A stretch of DNA of 64,000 nt from Daphnia carinata (lineage: Eukaryota; Arthropoda; Branchiopoda; Diplostraca; Daphniidae): the NCBI RefSeq assembly GCF_022539665.2, contig NC_081340.1:1922001-1986000 (forward strand). Direction: 5' to 3'. The notes beneath the pieces are model-generated. The model did no database searches. It had not been told where the DNA came from and saw nothing but the letters and a program-made list of their open reading frames with translations. The position numbers and the translations under genes were made by a program. Shown piece by piece: positions 43,101-58,689 of this stretch (position 1 is the first letter of the stretch; each line of letters opens with the position of its first letter).

Positions 43101-44332
43101 TTTTATTTTGGTATCCATCGTAGATCGTCGATCGGCAGTTGGCTGCCAGCATCGTCTTCGAGGACGACATCCGCTTCGAAATCAACTTTGGCAGAAAGCT
43201 TACCGATCTCGTCAGCGAGGTGGATCGTTTGCAACTCGACTGGGATTTAATGTAAGAAAACCAACGTCGCCATTTTTTTTTTCCATTTCCTATCGATGCC
43301 CTTTTTTTTCCTATGTGAATTTTATTGATTTTCTATAGCGCCGTCCGCCATAGAGCACATTGTACACCAACAATGTTCCCATTTCGAATGATCTCCTTTT
43401 TTTATATATATTAGCATCATTTGTTGTTGTTATCGTTTTCTCCACAGCTCCTTTCTTTTTAAATCTTATTTCCCCAGTATGCCATCAGTGTTATTGGTTC
43501 TCTATGACGCCATTGCTTTTTCCCGTACATTTAGCTTTTCTCCAATTTTCTCCAAAAAAAAAAGAGAGAGAGAAAGACAATGGAACGTGTTGTCGTCAAG
43601 GATTTGTCATTGTTGAGAATTGCGGCACAAGTCCGGAAAAGCAAAAGAAAAAAAATAGGATATCCGATTAAAACTCGTGGGAATAAATGCGAAAAGCGTT
43701 GCAAGACTCTCAACGGTCATTTGTTGATTGTTTGTCAATCGTTACAGTTACCTGGGACGCAAGCGGCTGAAGCACGAGAACGAGACGTGGGTGGATGGCA
43801 GCCAGCTCTTGGTCAATGTCGAGTATTCCTACTGGACCCTCTCCTACATCTTGAGCAAAGGCGGAGCAGAGAAATTACTGAAAGGCGAGCCGTTCGGTCA
43901 CCTGGTACCCGTTGATGAATACCTGCCAATCATGTTCGACAGGCATCCGGAGAGCCGATGGAAGGAACCGTTCCCCAATCGCGATTTAAAGGTTTTATTA
44001 ATTCTACGAAATTTTGCAATTCAATTGATGTGTAATTTTGTTTCATTTTAAAGGCTTATTCAGTTGCCCCTTTGATGGTGTATCCTACCCATTACACGGG
44101 AGAGGCGGGTTACATCAGCGATACGGAGTCGTCTGAAATAGTGCCGGACAGCATCAAGAATGCATCGGCCAAAGAAGGGAAATCGGACAAGGGTTCCAAA
44201 GAAGTTGAAATTGAGGACAAGATTAAAATCGAACTGCCGGCCATGGGAGAAACGGGCGCCCTGGTCGATGCGACCAGCACATCCCCAGAGGAGATCTCCA
44301 CCATTAGCAAAGAGTTCCACGTCGAGTTATGA
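28135..44332 (+). CDS. COLGALT1: Procollagen galactosyltransferase (GLT25D/COLGALT)
   Basis: This ER-luminal enzyme transfers galactose to hydroxylysine in collagen. Ten exons join in phase: 28135-28325, 28773-28998, 29111-29453, 29564-29683, 29762-29951, 42654-42728, 42800-42857, 43124-43251, 43748-43991 and 44054-44332, 617 residues. I chose the Met at 28135 because it heads a signal peptide; an in-frame Met lies 20 codons earlier at 28075. The first domain holds LVRNKAHTLPYFL, WADFVWFVDCDVFLTN (a D-x-D metal site written DCD) and VVAPMLD. The second, GT25, domain holds FDEIFLINLERRPERRARM, GEIGCFLSHYAIWQE, IVFEDDIRFE, YLGRKR, PVDEYLPIMFD and YPTHYTGEAGY. The C-terminus HVEL is a plausible KDEL-type retention signal. 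Intron 5 is 12.7 kb, far larger than the others, and hosts a GPCR gene on the opposite strand. Confidence 0.95.
30532..33682 (-). CDS. Orphan rhodopsin-class (class A) GPCR nested in a COLGALT intron
   Basis: This is a seven-helix receptor encoded antisense inside intron 5 of COLGALT. Five exons join in phase: 33682-33300, 32114-31951, 31712-31606, 31525-31130 and 31056-30532, 524 residues. The N-terminus is extracellular with NAS and NIT glycosylation sites. TM1 has the family Asn (FFVNVFIVI), TM2 the LAAAD element. TM3 ends VNHYIGIARPLHY, so the usual DRY box reads NHY. TM4 contains VLWIVPNAALF. Extracellular loop 2 supplies a Cys (SQRCKTD). TM5 is FFFAPLFFMILIYGHIF. Intracellular loop 3 is long, about 100 residues, Ser/Thr/Arg-rich. 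TM6 has TFILGWMPAVIW, with Gly where most receptors have Cys. TM7 is SFLDPIIY, a DPxxY variant. The tail is long, with a run of Gly. Splice donors are strong; the acceptor of exon 4 is weak. Ligand unknown. Confidence 0.85.
33683..42653. other. Remainder of COLGALT intron 5, no further gene seen
   Basis: About 9 kb of AT-rich intron lies upstream of the nested receptor gene. It holds the likely promoter and 5' UTR of the GPCR, and homopolymer and dinucleotide runs: G-runs near 33794, 38516 and 41138, TA repeats near 36559 and 38192, and many poly-T tracts. Open frames here are short and low-complexity. I see no conserved coding block. Confidence 0.5.
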
Positions 44333-44888
44333 AAAGTGAGCGTAATAACACCGGCAATCAGATGGAAATGAAGAATTGAAAAGGAAATAATCCGACGTAG
44401 AGCTCCCCAACTTCCTCGTATAGCAAATGTTAATTATAGTTTTGATTTCTTTCACTTTGTGTTTGAAAAAAGTGCGAATTTCATAACTAAATTTTCAAAA
44501 TCCTATTTAGCAATAACCCTGTCTCTTCAAAAAAAAAAAAGCGAATTGCTATGCAATTGAAAAGAAAATGAAGTAAAAAAAAAAATATTTTAATAATAAG
44601 TGTGTGTATTTTAGTCCACGTGAACTACGATTGATCTGTCTCATCTAACCTGAATTTCAAATGAATCTTTACATTTTCTGAGTGACACTTTTGTTGTTGA
44701 CACCTTATAAAAAGGTCAGAGTCGGGAACGTCTCAGTTCATTTGCAGGCACCTGCTTCTCGATTTCATTATAGTGCGTATGCCAAAACCCAAAACTGTGT
44801 ATTTCGTGTATCCTGTCCAACCAGCACATCATACACAAAACTGCATCACGAAAAAGACAATCAAAAAACAAATCAATCTGAGCCATCC
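44333..44888. other. 3' region between convergent COLGALT and adenylate kinase
   Basis: No coding signal. It should contain the COLGALT 3' UTR; no canonical AATAAA was found on the plus strand close to the stop. Confidence 0.5.
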
Positions 44889-44894
44889 TTTATT
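44889..44894 (-). terminator. Poly(A) signal of the adenylate kinase gene
   Basis: TTTATT on the plus strand is AATAAA on the minus strand, about 55 bases after the kinase stop codon. Confidence 0.5.
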
Positions 44895-44948
44895 CTTTAT
44901 GTGCTTTCTACTTGGTGAAAACTCTATTGCCATCATCTTCCATCTGTC

Positions 44949-48181
<3,233 letters not shown>

Positions 48182-49955
48182 GGTGATTTGCAGGGAGAAA
48201 TCGTCGTTGTTGGCGAAGGCGAGAGTCAGCTGTAGCTGTTACGCTAAATAATGTACACTGTCTGCTCGGTCTTCGACACTCCTCCGCGTCGGCTGAAAAA
48301 TGGATGCGTTTCGGGAAACAAAATGTTGTTGTCTCACTGTGTTTCCTAGCTCGCTCGATGGCCGGGCAATACGTGCAGCGTGCAGACGCTGCTATGTGGT
48401 TTGTTCAGTGTCGTTTGGCCGCTGTCCAGTGAGTCTGCGCAGTGCTGACAGCAATCCCGTGAAAACGACTGTTGTGAATATTTTCTCTTTCTGTGAGCTT
48501 CTTCTAAACCATCTCACGTCTAAATATAGGCCGCTGTTCGTCGTGCAGTGTTGGATCACGAGACTGAATGCAAATGTTGAAAAGGAAATACTTGAGCTGC
48601 TAATCCTGTGAAAGTATTTCGATTTTGTTTAATGTTCTGTAGTAGAACCGGTTGTTCCCTATAGATGTGGAAGAGCTTTAAAAAAACAGAGCCCGTTCCG
48701 CGTGATATACAGAAAGCACGTAACTCAAATGCAAGGAATAAAAACAAAATTGGGTGTATTGAATATTTAGCTGAGCATGGCGTGTTGGTCATAATTCATG
48801 AACAAATGGGGCTGGAAACCTATGGTACATGATGTCAGTGTATCTGCATGGGAGGTCTACCAACACGTGATATACATCATCTAATGCTAATTTGACCTGA
48901 TTCAAAATACAGATTTTTTTTATTCCTTTTTTTTTTTCGGATGAGTCATGATGAGCCCGACAGTTGTGGATCACTTTATTATTTACTAGAAATAGATGAG
49001 CAACCAGCGCTGCGAACATCGTTTGTGGCTAGCAGGATATAACGCTGTTGCATAAGCTATGTTCTCTGTATATACGTACATGCAAGTAATATATATCAGA
49101 TTGTGCGTCTATGTAATAGGAAACACGGTAATTAGTGGCAACAAGACGAAATTTGCGGAACATTTCAAGGTAAAAACTGAGCTTTTCAGGTGATAATTCG
49201 TTGGGTAAACATTTCACTTTTTTAAAATTACGAGTAGGGTTCGATCTGGAAATTTCTATCCAATGTTATAATTTTTCAAAAGTCAAGGATATACTGTAAT
49301 TGGATACATTTCTTTACATTTTCTTGTTTAAGGCATGTGGTGAACCTGTGACGTATAAACCCAGTGCGGGACATATATATATGCGTGTAAGTTAACGTCC
49401 ATCTACAGAATCCTAGCTGGTTGACACTAGCCAAGCTAGGTAGTTGCAAATAATGTAACATTTTATTGACTAACATCGTCTTATAAGTTACAGCCTTAGC
49501 TGAAACTAGCCTAGTGTGAGCTAAAGGACACTCACTAATTAACAACAACGTTGAAATTATTGGTGCAATGATATTAGATGATGATGGGACTCGAGAAAAA
49601 AAGAGGAAGTTGTGCGTTATGCATTTCGCTGATCAAAATTAAACGGTAATTTTGGACTAAAAATATGGTATCAGTTTTAGTCACTAAGATAAAGCAGGCA
49701 TTTTTGTACCGTGCGTATTCGTGAGTGTAAATATTTTTGGGGTTCGTCAAACGTCTATGTATGGTATAAATCCTCGTTTTATACCCGTTCAAGACTCGCA
49801 GTACCTTTAGAAAATTTTTAAAGAAAATCAAACAAAATATTTTATCTAAATAATGGTAATTAACTATTTACTTTGGGTTTTGAGTATAATTCTAAGGCGT
49901 TGCGACTTTGCAATAAGTTCAATTTGCTGTTTACTGCTACTTATACTTGACTTAA
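48182..49955. other. Intergenic region between the two adenylate-kinase-family genes
   Basis: No gene is supported. The left part should be the 5' UTR and promoter of the AK1-type gene, the right part the 3' UTR of the divergent kinase gene. Open frames are short and lack family resemblance. Confidence 0.5.
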
Positions 49956-51696
49956 TTATTGTTCTACGGCCTCATCAACCTCGATAACTTCCAGTTCAGG
50001 TGTTTCCTTACTCTCATCTGCAACAATTTTGGGATCTTCTGTTATGATGTTTTTGATTTCTTCTTCAATCATCATGTCAACGCTGTCGACGCTTTGCTGG
50101 CGCTTCACGCCGTTTTCGTGTAAGGTGTGGATAACAACTTTGGTTTCTTCTTGGTCCGAATGTATCTCCGTCACAGCGCTTTCTGGTCTTTCGGAAACCG
50201 TAGGATTCTGCGGAACAGGGAGCTCGCCCAATGAACTCGAAAGAATGCCATTTATTTCTTCTGCTAAATCATCAAAGATTTCGCTTGGTGATCGTTGTCC
50301 GGCTACCTGAGATAGAACAAAATAAAACGGTCTCAGAAATTTCGCTGGAAGACTGTCACGAATGTGCATGATGTGTAGCAGCAAAGACTGAGTAATGGAT
50401 GTTGAATCATGCAAAGTGGCTTGACTAAGCTGTTCATATGGAAATCGATGAGGTCAAACGTATTTTTACGACCAAATGGATGGACTAGAAATTGTGGCAT
50501 AAAGTGTAGTAGTCGTACTATGTGCAATCGTCCTTGCTGATCGAAGAACTGGGCGACTGGTATGACGTTGGATCTGTAGTTAGTCATTTCAAAACGAGCC
50601 AAATTGATGTCGATGTCGCCAGTTTTTGCTCCTAGCTGAATTTGTCGCTCTAGACTACGGTCACTCCAGTCCAAGAGAATAACACCATCAACGCGTTGAA
50701 CCTGCTCCCGGGAAAAGATATCAAATGGGCGACACAGAATGCAATGAACGTAAATGGAAAATCGATTATCTAAAGTGGCGGTTAATAGTTTTATCAGCGG
50801 ACTTACTCTCGCCAAATATTCGACTACGTCTCGCATATTCCTAGGATACCCGGTGACGACCATTGCACCACAGTTTTTCGTGCCAGACATTAGTTGAATT
50901 AAAATTTCAAGAGCCTTGTAGGCTGGAACGACGTTGGGGTCTCTGCTACCTGTGGGATAATACAGTAAGAATGTATTCAAGATTTGAAAGAATGAAATAC
51001 ATGCTATAAAAAAAGCACAATGCGTAAGTTTTTACCTATTTCTGATGCTACTTTCAAAAATTCCGATTGCATATTGAGGTGATAAAGGCGTGAGTCGATT
51101 CGCGTTAAACGATCGCAGTGAGTAATTTTTCCTGATCCCGGCCCACCTTTAATATTGCCGCATTGAAAGCCACAATGAAGTCATTAACTATTGAATTAAA
51201 AACTGAATGTTTCGATCTTATATAGCTACGGTCTGACAATAGGCATTGGCAATTTTTAAAGTTGAAAATATGAATACCTAAAATAAATATGATAGGAATT
51301 TCCGGTAATTCCGAATCGATGGGAACGATTTTTCTTTGGAGCGTTAGGGGGATCCGTTTTGGCGGTCCCGGTCCGGAACTAGATGATTCGGTCACTGTAT
51401 GATTACTTTCTCTCATCACGTTTTCGCTAACAACCATAATTGGTTCAGACATGGTTCGTGCTTGATTTTGTACGCGCTGATAACGGAACGAGCCATTTGA
51501 CTGTCTTGGCCATGAACCAAAGGCAGTTGGACTGTTATCAATGTCCCGACCATTCATCAGTTGATTTCTTCCTGTGACAAGATCTTGTCTTTAGTTCTCA
51601 CTTAAAACTGTTGGGCAAAACTGGTGTGAACGCGCACATAAAAAAAAGCACAGGAATTTAGTGAGTAATCTTACCTGTATCCATGCAGATGCCCAT
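49956..51696 (-). CDS. Divergent adenylate-kinase-like protein with N-myristoylation signal
   Basis: Six exons join in phase: 51696-51675, 51571-51278, 51146-51036, 50949-50807, 50701-50519 and 50306-49956, 367 residues. The short first exon encodes MGICMDTG; Gly2 followed by Cys4 is typical of myristoylation plus palmitoylation, so membrane attachment is likely. About 95 disordered residues follow, then the kinase fold: PIIFILGGPGSGKITHCDRL (P-loop intact), a shortened AMP-lid region, VVTGYPRNMRDV, and GVILLDWSDRSLERQIQLG. The lid segment reads TGDIDINLARFEM, where AK1 has GRVDD and further Arg residues. Several catalytic arginines therefore look missing. The C-terminal 80 residues are acidic and disordered. 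Relatives are probably the AK5-like arthropod proteins; activity is doubtful. Confidence 0.82.
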
Positions 51697-53290
51697 GGCT
51701 GTCACGACTATCACGGTTGCCTCATAGACGCAGTATGATGACTTTCTGTTTCAAAGACAGCAAGCGAATGGAGTGTGCCGCTGAATGTTCGAATGTTCTG
51801 TACATACTTACACATCGTATTGTGGGAAAGACGGAGCTTTAGTATTGGTTGCCACCAACATGTACGAGCAGCACAATAGACTACGCAGCAACGAGTGCAA
51901 TATTTATGAACGACAGCATTCCCGAAGTCACGAGATTTAGCTACAAGTACTAGACTACAGACTACCATCCAGATCGATGTTTAATACTTGCACTCACATC
52001 CGATCTACCCGTCGGGTCTGTTCCAATTCAGCAGATGACCAGTTGCTATAGTATCGACTCTGCGTTACTGAGCATATCCGCCCTTATTTTATCATGGAAC
52101 TGGGCCGGATAAACCTGGTGACCATGAGCAGAGCATGAATGATTTAACAGTTTCCCTAGATCATGCAAGTTGACAATAATAAAAATTTCTGTGCAGCAAT
52201 TTATGTATGCTCAATCAATGTGTTCAAGGTTTCGTTATCGGAAATCTAACCTTTTATTCATTTCATTGCAGTGTGTGGCAGCTGTAGGCCGCTCATTTTA
52301 TTTGGAGTGAAAGCACAAATATTGGGCTGATACAGAACAGATGATCGGCTATTCTGCTAGCTTGATTTTTAGAACATTTCCAATTAATTAACCAAAGAGA
52401 GTTTCTTCATTAAAAATGTGTAGAAATTTCCCAATACGGGTACTGCCTAGATGAGATGATCTAGTACGCACCGACCCCTTTTATGATATTTCACTTAATA
52501 GATGGCGTTAACTGTAGTAGGGATTCGATACGCGTTTAGATTTAGTTTTAGTTTTTGATTGACGATTTGCATTCAAGTATTCATTGTTCAACATTCAACG
52601 ATAATCACGAATATTGGCTTTACTTTAACGCGAAATGTTAAGTTTTTGAAAGAAACGTAAAAACGTGCTTTCATAGGGGAATTACCATGGGAATTTACCC
52701 TCAAAAATCAGAAAAATCTGTCTTTTCGGTCATTTTTTCCGATACGATAGTGTATTCGATAATCGACATCTCTACTTTATAGCAGCGTATGAATGGCTTC
52801 CAATTGGCAACGTTCTTATGGATCTCATTCTTCTGAATTTGAAACGCTGGTTTTGACGTGAGCTTGAACGTGGGATGCTACTTCCAACTGGCCGTAGCTA
52901 CCAAAATCGCCATTTTGATGATATATTCAATCATGGGTTTCCTATCCAATTCCCGTCTCTTGAACTAAGTAACATCAAATTGACGTGGTAGGTATTATAC
53001 CAAAGAAAGGATCATAACTCTTAGGGAAAAAATGTTATGTTGCAAGTGTTGAAGAATTGTTTGCTGGGAAAGGATATATGATACAATTTTGCCTTGCATA
53101 ATCTATACTGTTAATTTTACTAGCGTGTCTACACATTTGCAGCATTAAGACAGACGTGACTTAAAGGTTTGGTTTTCTTCAGGTTTTTGTCTTAGCACAT
53201 ACTGAAATGTAATGTCTGCCATATCCAAGGCTACTTACGAAATCAACTGGATCAACTAGATAGGTATCACCAATGTTATACTATCTTCTC
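51697..53290. other. Intergenic region
   Basis: No gene recognised. It contains the promoter side of the divergent adenylate-kinase-like gene, then AT-rich sequence leading into the repeat-rich end of the window. Confidence 0.5.
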
Positions 53291-53299
53291 TTTTGAAAA

Positions 53300-53830
53300 T
53301 GGTAATAGGTAATGCATGTGAAAGTGGTAAAATTCACAAGTGAAGCTCAGGGAGTAGTTTGTTATATGGTTACAATCAGTATATTAATAATAGTAGAACA
53401 ATAATATATCAGTAAAGCAATATTTGGTTAACCAAATTTTCATTTTACCAGATTATTGTTGTATTTGTAACATGTATCCCAGCTTTAAGTCTTAGTCAAC
53501 ACATTAGTACAAGAGTATTATACTGTAGCTATACATAATATTTTGTATTTGTTTGTTTATTCATGTTAAATGCATTTCATTTTCTTTCTGTTTTTGTGTT
53601 TCATAGATTGCTTGCTGTTCATTTCTTACCTATTTGTTTTTATTGTTAGAAAGCAAAAGGGTAGAATGCAGACAAGGGAGTAATCCAGAATATGTTAAGG
53701 AGTGTAAAACAAGAGTGCTCGTTCTAAAGTTCAAATCAATTGCAAAATCACCATTGTTTTGCCAGATGAGTGGTGAAAATATTTTCATTTATTATTATTA
53801 TTTATTTATGATTTATGAAATTTTTTACCC
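53300..53830 (+). repeat. Diverged direct repeat, copy 1
   Basis: Blocks of this stretch recur in the same order and orientation at about 56600-57060, offset about 3.27-3.30 kb. Examples are a block around GGTAAAATTCAC, one around ATATATCAGTAAAGCA followed by GGTTAACCAAATTTTCA, and one around AAAGCAAAAGGG...GAATGCAGACAAGG. Several substitutions and small indels separate the copies, so this duplication is older than the palindrome. Confidence 0.75.
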
Positions 53831-54439
53831 CTAATGGATTTTTCAGTGTTGCAATAGGTACAATTGCTTGACATTGAGTGACAAGGAGGGGAAAGAGAGA
53901 GAAAAAGAGAGAGAGCCAAGGCAATTGCCAAAATGCCATTCTCAATAACAAGCTAATGTTGTTTTACAGAAAGGTTAGGAGGGTATGAAATTGTTAAGTG
54001 GTAATTATTACCAACAAACATTGATTTATACTTTTTAGGTTGAGGTTCACAACTGACGATGTTAAGTGAATGTGATGATAAATAATAAGAGAAGCCAAGA
54101 GTTATGCAAGATAGAGACGTTCGTCAACGAGGTAAATGCATATTTTTCTATTTTCCAAAATGATGATATGGCTAATACTTTACTAAAGGCCTGGTATTTA
54201 GTGGGAAATCCATTTTGAAAAGCTTAGGAAACCCCAAGGATTAAACTAAACATAAGCCATTTTTGTTGGCACTTCCACCTTAATAAAAGAAATCTAGTGT
54301 CTATTGGAGATGTGTTTCACTAACACTGGCCATTTACAACTAGCTTTTTTTGACACTCAGTCTTTGGCAAGTGTTAGTGTGAAGACCCTACTTTGTCGGC
54401 ATTGAACTAATACTGTTTTTTTTTACAGTTAGTGTTTCG

Positions 54440-54760
54440 GTTTCCCGTTGGTAGGTGGCGTAAAGGATATTTTTATTTTTTTTATTATTTCCATTTTTAG
54501 TTCAGAGGTGGCGTCAAGGAACTTTTTTAAGCTTCCTATTGTTTCTGTTTGTCGTTCATAGGTGGAAAGAATGTTTTTCCAAAATGGCTCACTTTGCGGT
54601 CCATAGGTGGCGCATTTGTTTTTTTTAATGGTCCCGTTAATTAGCGTGCGCGAAATGTTTCGACTTCCCGTTCATAGGTGGATATCTAAAATGTCTCGAT
54701 TTTCCGTTCATACGTGGATTTCTAAAAACGTTTCGATTTGTTGTTCATAGGTGGAAGACA
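54440..54760 (+). repeat. Degenerate tandem motif, about seven copies of GTTCATAGGTGG
   Basis: A 12-base core close to GTTCATAGGTGG appears near 54447, 54503, 54555, 54600, 54670, 54706 and 54742. Spacings are 36 to 70 bases, and T-rich stretches with TTTCGATTT-like text lie between. The last three units are most alike. It lies just left of the visible palindrome arm. Confidence 0.65.
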
Positions 54761-56589
54761 AGTACGAACCATGTCACACTGACTTGAGAGCATAGTAAAG
54801 TGTTACTCATGTCGCTTATATAACGAGTGGCACGTTAATAATCTTGTAATGCCAATGCTTTCTCCCTCAGCTCTTTGCTATGATCATTGTGGGTTGGATT
54901 AAAGAGCAAAATCCACAGAGAAACTGAAATTCATTATTGTCATGTCATTACATCATCCATTGTTTTCAGAAATAGGAGCAGTACAATTGGCAGCCATAAA
55001 GCTTTGTAGTTTCGAAGAATTTTAGTTTTGTCTGGTGAGTGGTTTATAATGTTGCCCATTCTATTGTTAACTTTTTTTGTAGGTTAATGCCATAAAACAT
55101 TTATTTTGAGACTTTGAGTACCGCCTATCCTTATAACAATGGAACACTAATGTTGACTACATTGCAGAAACAAAAATGAACATATGTGCAACAGGTATTT
55201 TTTGTGAAATGAAACGAAGTTTTTATTGATTTCAGATTTGCTGTTAAAATGTTTATTGTTACCTTGCGAAAAAGTGTGCTCATTCGTTATAGTATTCTAA
55301 AAATAATTCTGTAATTGATGAATGCTATGAAGGTGACTGCAGGTTTTAAAGTAAAGCTTTTGTGTAGTAGCCAGATGTTGTGAAAATTGGATAGATGTTT
55401 TATGCTGGAAATTGTTTGAAAGTAACAAATAGCTTGCTGAGTTTGTTTATTTATTGCCCCATGTGTTAACCATTTGAGTGATTTTATCCATTGTCTCTTA
55501 CCAGGGGTTACTTCCGGTTCTCAATGCCAGTACACTTATTTTTTCGACGACGTCCAGTACGATAAAAATTCCTAACATCCCCCGCAAATCTATGAAGTAG
55601 TGTACCAATACTAATGACTTTGAAAGAGCAAGATGAGGTACTATTCCGATTGATCAAGTGGTATTGGTTTATCCATATCTTCCTTTTTTTCTTCTTCTTA
55701 TTATTTTTTACTTGTTCGATATTCTTTTATGGGACGCTTTCGAGGTTCACGAGCCTTTCAAGATTGGTGGTCGGCGATTACTTACAATGACATTACTAGG
55801 AACGTATTCCATTTGGTCAACTGGTGGAGTTCTATGAATTTTCTGAAGTGAACTATTATCATAACCAAATTGAACCTGGTATAACGGCATTCTTCTACTG
55901 TCAGTCAGTGTCCTCAAATAATTAAGATTGTCATAGGTACGGTTGTCGGCGACGCTTTCTGCGCAAAGCATTGATGAACGGGGTTCTTAAATGACACTGA
56001 AGAATTTCCACTATTATCGTCGCATCGTTTCAACATGAAATTTGTTAGTGTTAACCCTTTTTACGAAGAACTTGATCGCCGCTTGTTATTCTAGATTGCG
56101 CTGTTTCAGTATCAATTCGTCAGTTCGCTCCGGACGCAAGTCTGTGGAGCTAAACTGCACTTACTTCATGATTTAAGTTTGTAAAGGCCGCCATATTGGT
56201 AAGACATCTAGCGGAGGAATTGCTCATTACTTAGTATTGCATTGAACTGTTAAATGGTTCTTTCTCTGGTGGCTATGTATAGTTTGGTCGCCATAATAAT
56301 GGTTGCCTTGCGGATTGGAAATGCTTTGCCGAATCCCAGTATATCGCTAAGTATGCCATACTGTCATAACCGTTTTTCTCCTTAGGTTAACCAGTATCCA
56401 GTTTAATGCAAAAAGGTAAAAGCGGAAGTTTTTGGCGAAAACTTACAATGTACAGCATGCCGCGCCATTAATTACTTATTGCAAAGTTCGGGTTGCTTTG
56501 TGTTTTGTTTAACATACGATATTTGAAGAATTGAAGTTGACATGAACTTGATGGGAAAAAAGTAGTTTCCAATGTGCTTGGAGAGTTAT

Positions 56590-57080
56590 TTAGAATTACA
56601 AAAATGTAGTAGATAACACATGTGGAGGTGGTAAAATTCACTACCTCAGGGAGTAATCATTTTATGGTTACAGCCATCAGTATACTAATATAATATGACA
56701 ATAATATATCAGTAAAGCAGTACTTAGTTAACCAAATTTTCAGTTTACCAGACTTGTTGTATAAGTCAACACATTCGTACTAGACTATTATACTGTAGCT
56801 ATACATAATATTTTGTATTTGTTTTGTTTTATTTATGTTAAACCTATCTTGCATTTTATTTCCATTTTTGTGTTTCATAGATTGCTTGCTGTCACTTTCT
56901 TACAGAATTGTTTTGATTATTGAAAGCAAAAGGGCAGAATGCAGACAAGGCAGCAATCCAGAATATGTTAAAGAGTGTGTTAGACAGAGTGCTCTTTCTA
57001 AACGTCAAAGCAATTGCAAAATCAACATTGTTTTGCCAGACTGGTTGTAAAAATGTTTCCATTTATTACTGTTATTATAA
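56590..57080 (+). repeat. Diverged direct repeat, copy 2
   Basis: Second copy of the block at 53300-53830, inside the left palindrome arm. A third copy, in reverse orientation, therefore lies at about 61930-62420 in the right arm. I recognise no transposase or other domain in it. Confidence 0.75.
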
Positions 57081-58689
57081 TCATGATTTTTCTCCCAAAA
57101 GATGGCGTCCGGATTTCGAAAGTGTCTGCACTTGAGTCCTCTACGTTTCTAGTTCCGCATCATTTCGCACTGTATCATCAGCACTCATCATCATTGTCTA
57201 ATAGACTAACATTACTGTGAAGAAGGAACAGGTTTGGATTGAGAGTCATCAGAAAATACAACAAAGCCCACGTTTATGTTGTAGCACAAAATTTGTGCAA
57301 CCAGGATTCTTCCCTAAGACCTTTGCAGTATGGAATGCATGACAGGTGAATGCTGCACTAACATTCCATAAAAATTATCATTTATCTGCTCTATTTGAAA
57401 AAAAATTTATTGACTAGTGGTTGGATTTTGTGATCCAGGCTTGGTAGAAACTGCCTTATAGCTTCTACGTGATGAACCGAGAATTCTCCATCTACACTGG
57501 TGCGATTTCATGGATTTTGTTTAGTCCTCTTGTCTTAATCATTCATCCTTCATATTAGGTGAACCACTGCTGAAACAACAGCAGATACCTTTGGATAATC
57601 ATTATGTCAAATGTGGTGAGTGCATTCTCGTCTTCTCAACATAGGTCATCTAAACCTCCCTGATTGATTGCAATCAAGAACAATCATTAATCATAAGTGT
57701 TAAAAGGTTAGACTGTATGGTGTAGTTATATTGATATCTCTCTTAAGTTAATGATGCATGAGTAAATCTTTTTGGAATTCATGATTAGCCCTGATAGGTT
57801 TGAAGAAAATAAAACGGGATCCAAGTAATAGCCGTCGTGCCTAAAAACGGGTCCAGAGGAGCTTCCATTGATATATCACAAACGATTACTTGTGGTAGCC
57901 TAGCAGGCTTGGAATGGCGAACGAGCGTCTAATAGTTTTGAATGTTGCAGTTAACCCCACTTTAAGCGCAATTTCAAAATACCCTCTGCCAAGGAATTTT
58001 ATCTAACACTCGCTGTTCTCGATTGATGACCACACAGGATTCTTTTTCCATACAATGAGTGGATTTGAAGGTTTGGTGTATACTGCCGTAAAGACTGCCG
58101 CTCCACATTACCATTATCTTTACAGCATATTTTCAAAGGTACATGCGACGACGATTTGTAAAGCCATTTTCAGATCTTTACTTTCAGTAAGATTAAACTG
58201 TAAGAAATTCTACATTCAGTTTGTTTATGAAGACGAAGGTTTGGACCCACCTACATGGAAGCAACAGATCGCCCTGTAGTTTTTGAAGAGCTCCAGATCT
58301 ATCAAAGAAGCGTCTATTAATGTCGATGAAGATCCGTATGATCATATAACAAGATTCTGATACAATTATGGAGAACATCCCTTTATAACGCTTGGGGTCG
58401 ACTTCAGAAGCTTCTACCAGAAGTTTTATGGAACTCTGCCGAACAACGAAAACGAGTCATGTAAGTCACATGAGTAAGAATTTTTATTCTTAACAATGTT
58501 TTCTTTTTCTTTATGTAGATTCAGATTAGTGCTGTGACTAAAAAGATTCCTTATTAGGAAAACAACGAATAAATTATAATGATTGTTGGACGACATGGAA
58601 TTTCTATAATTACTGCACATACCTCATACGGTATTTAATATTTAAAAAATTGAAGTGTATATCTGGGCTCCCTTCTTTCTGTAGCCCCG

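Noticed and set aside
48300-48611. 103-residue plus-strand open frame upstream of the adenylate kinase
   Set aside because: It overlaps the probable promoter or 5' UTR of the minus-strand kinase and lacks any family feature.
55747-55971. Open frame repeated at 63037-63261 as a duplicated gene
   Set aside because: It appears twice only because it lies in both palindrome arms. Duplication alone is not evidence of coding, and it has no recognised domain.
58055-58279. Open frame in both arms as a conserved coding exon
   Set aside because: No family match and the flanking frames contain stops; conservation between arms reflects recent copying.
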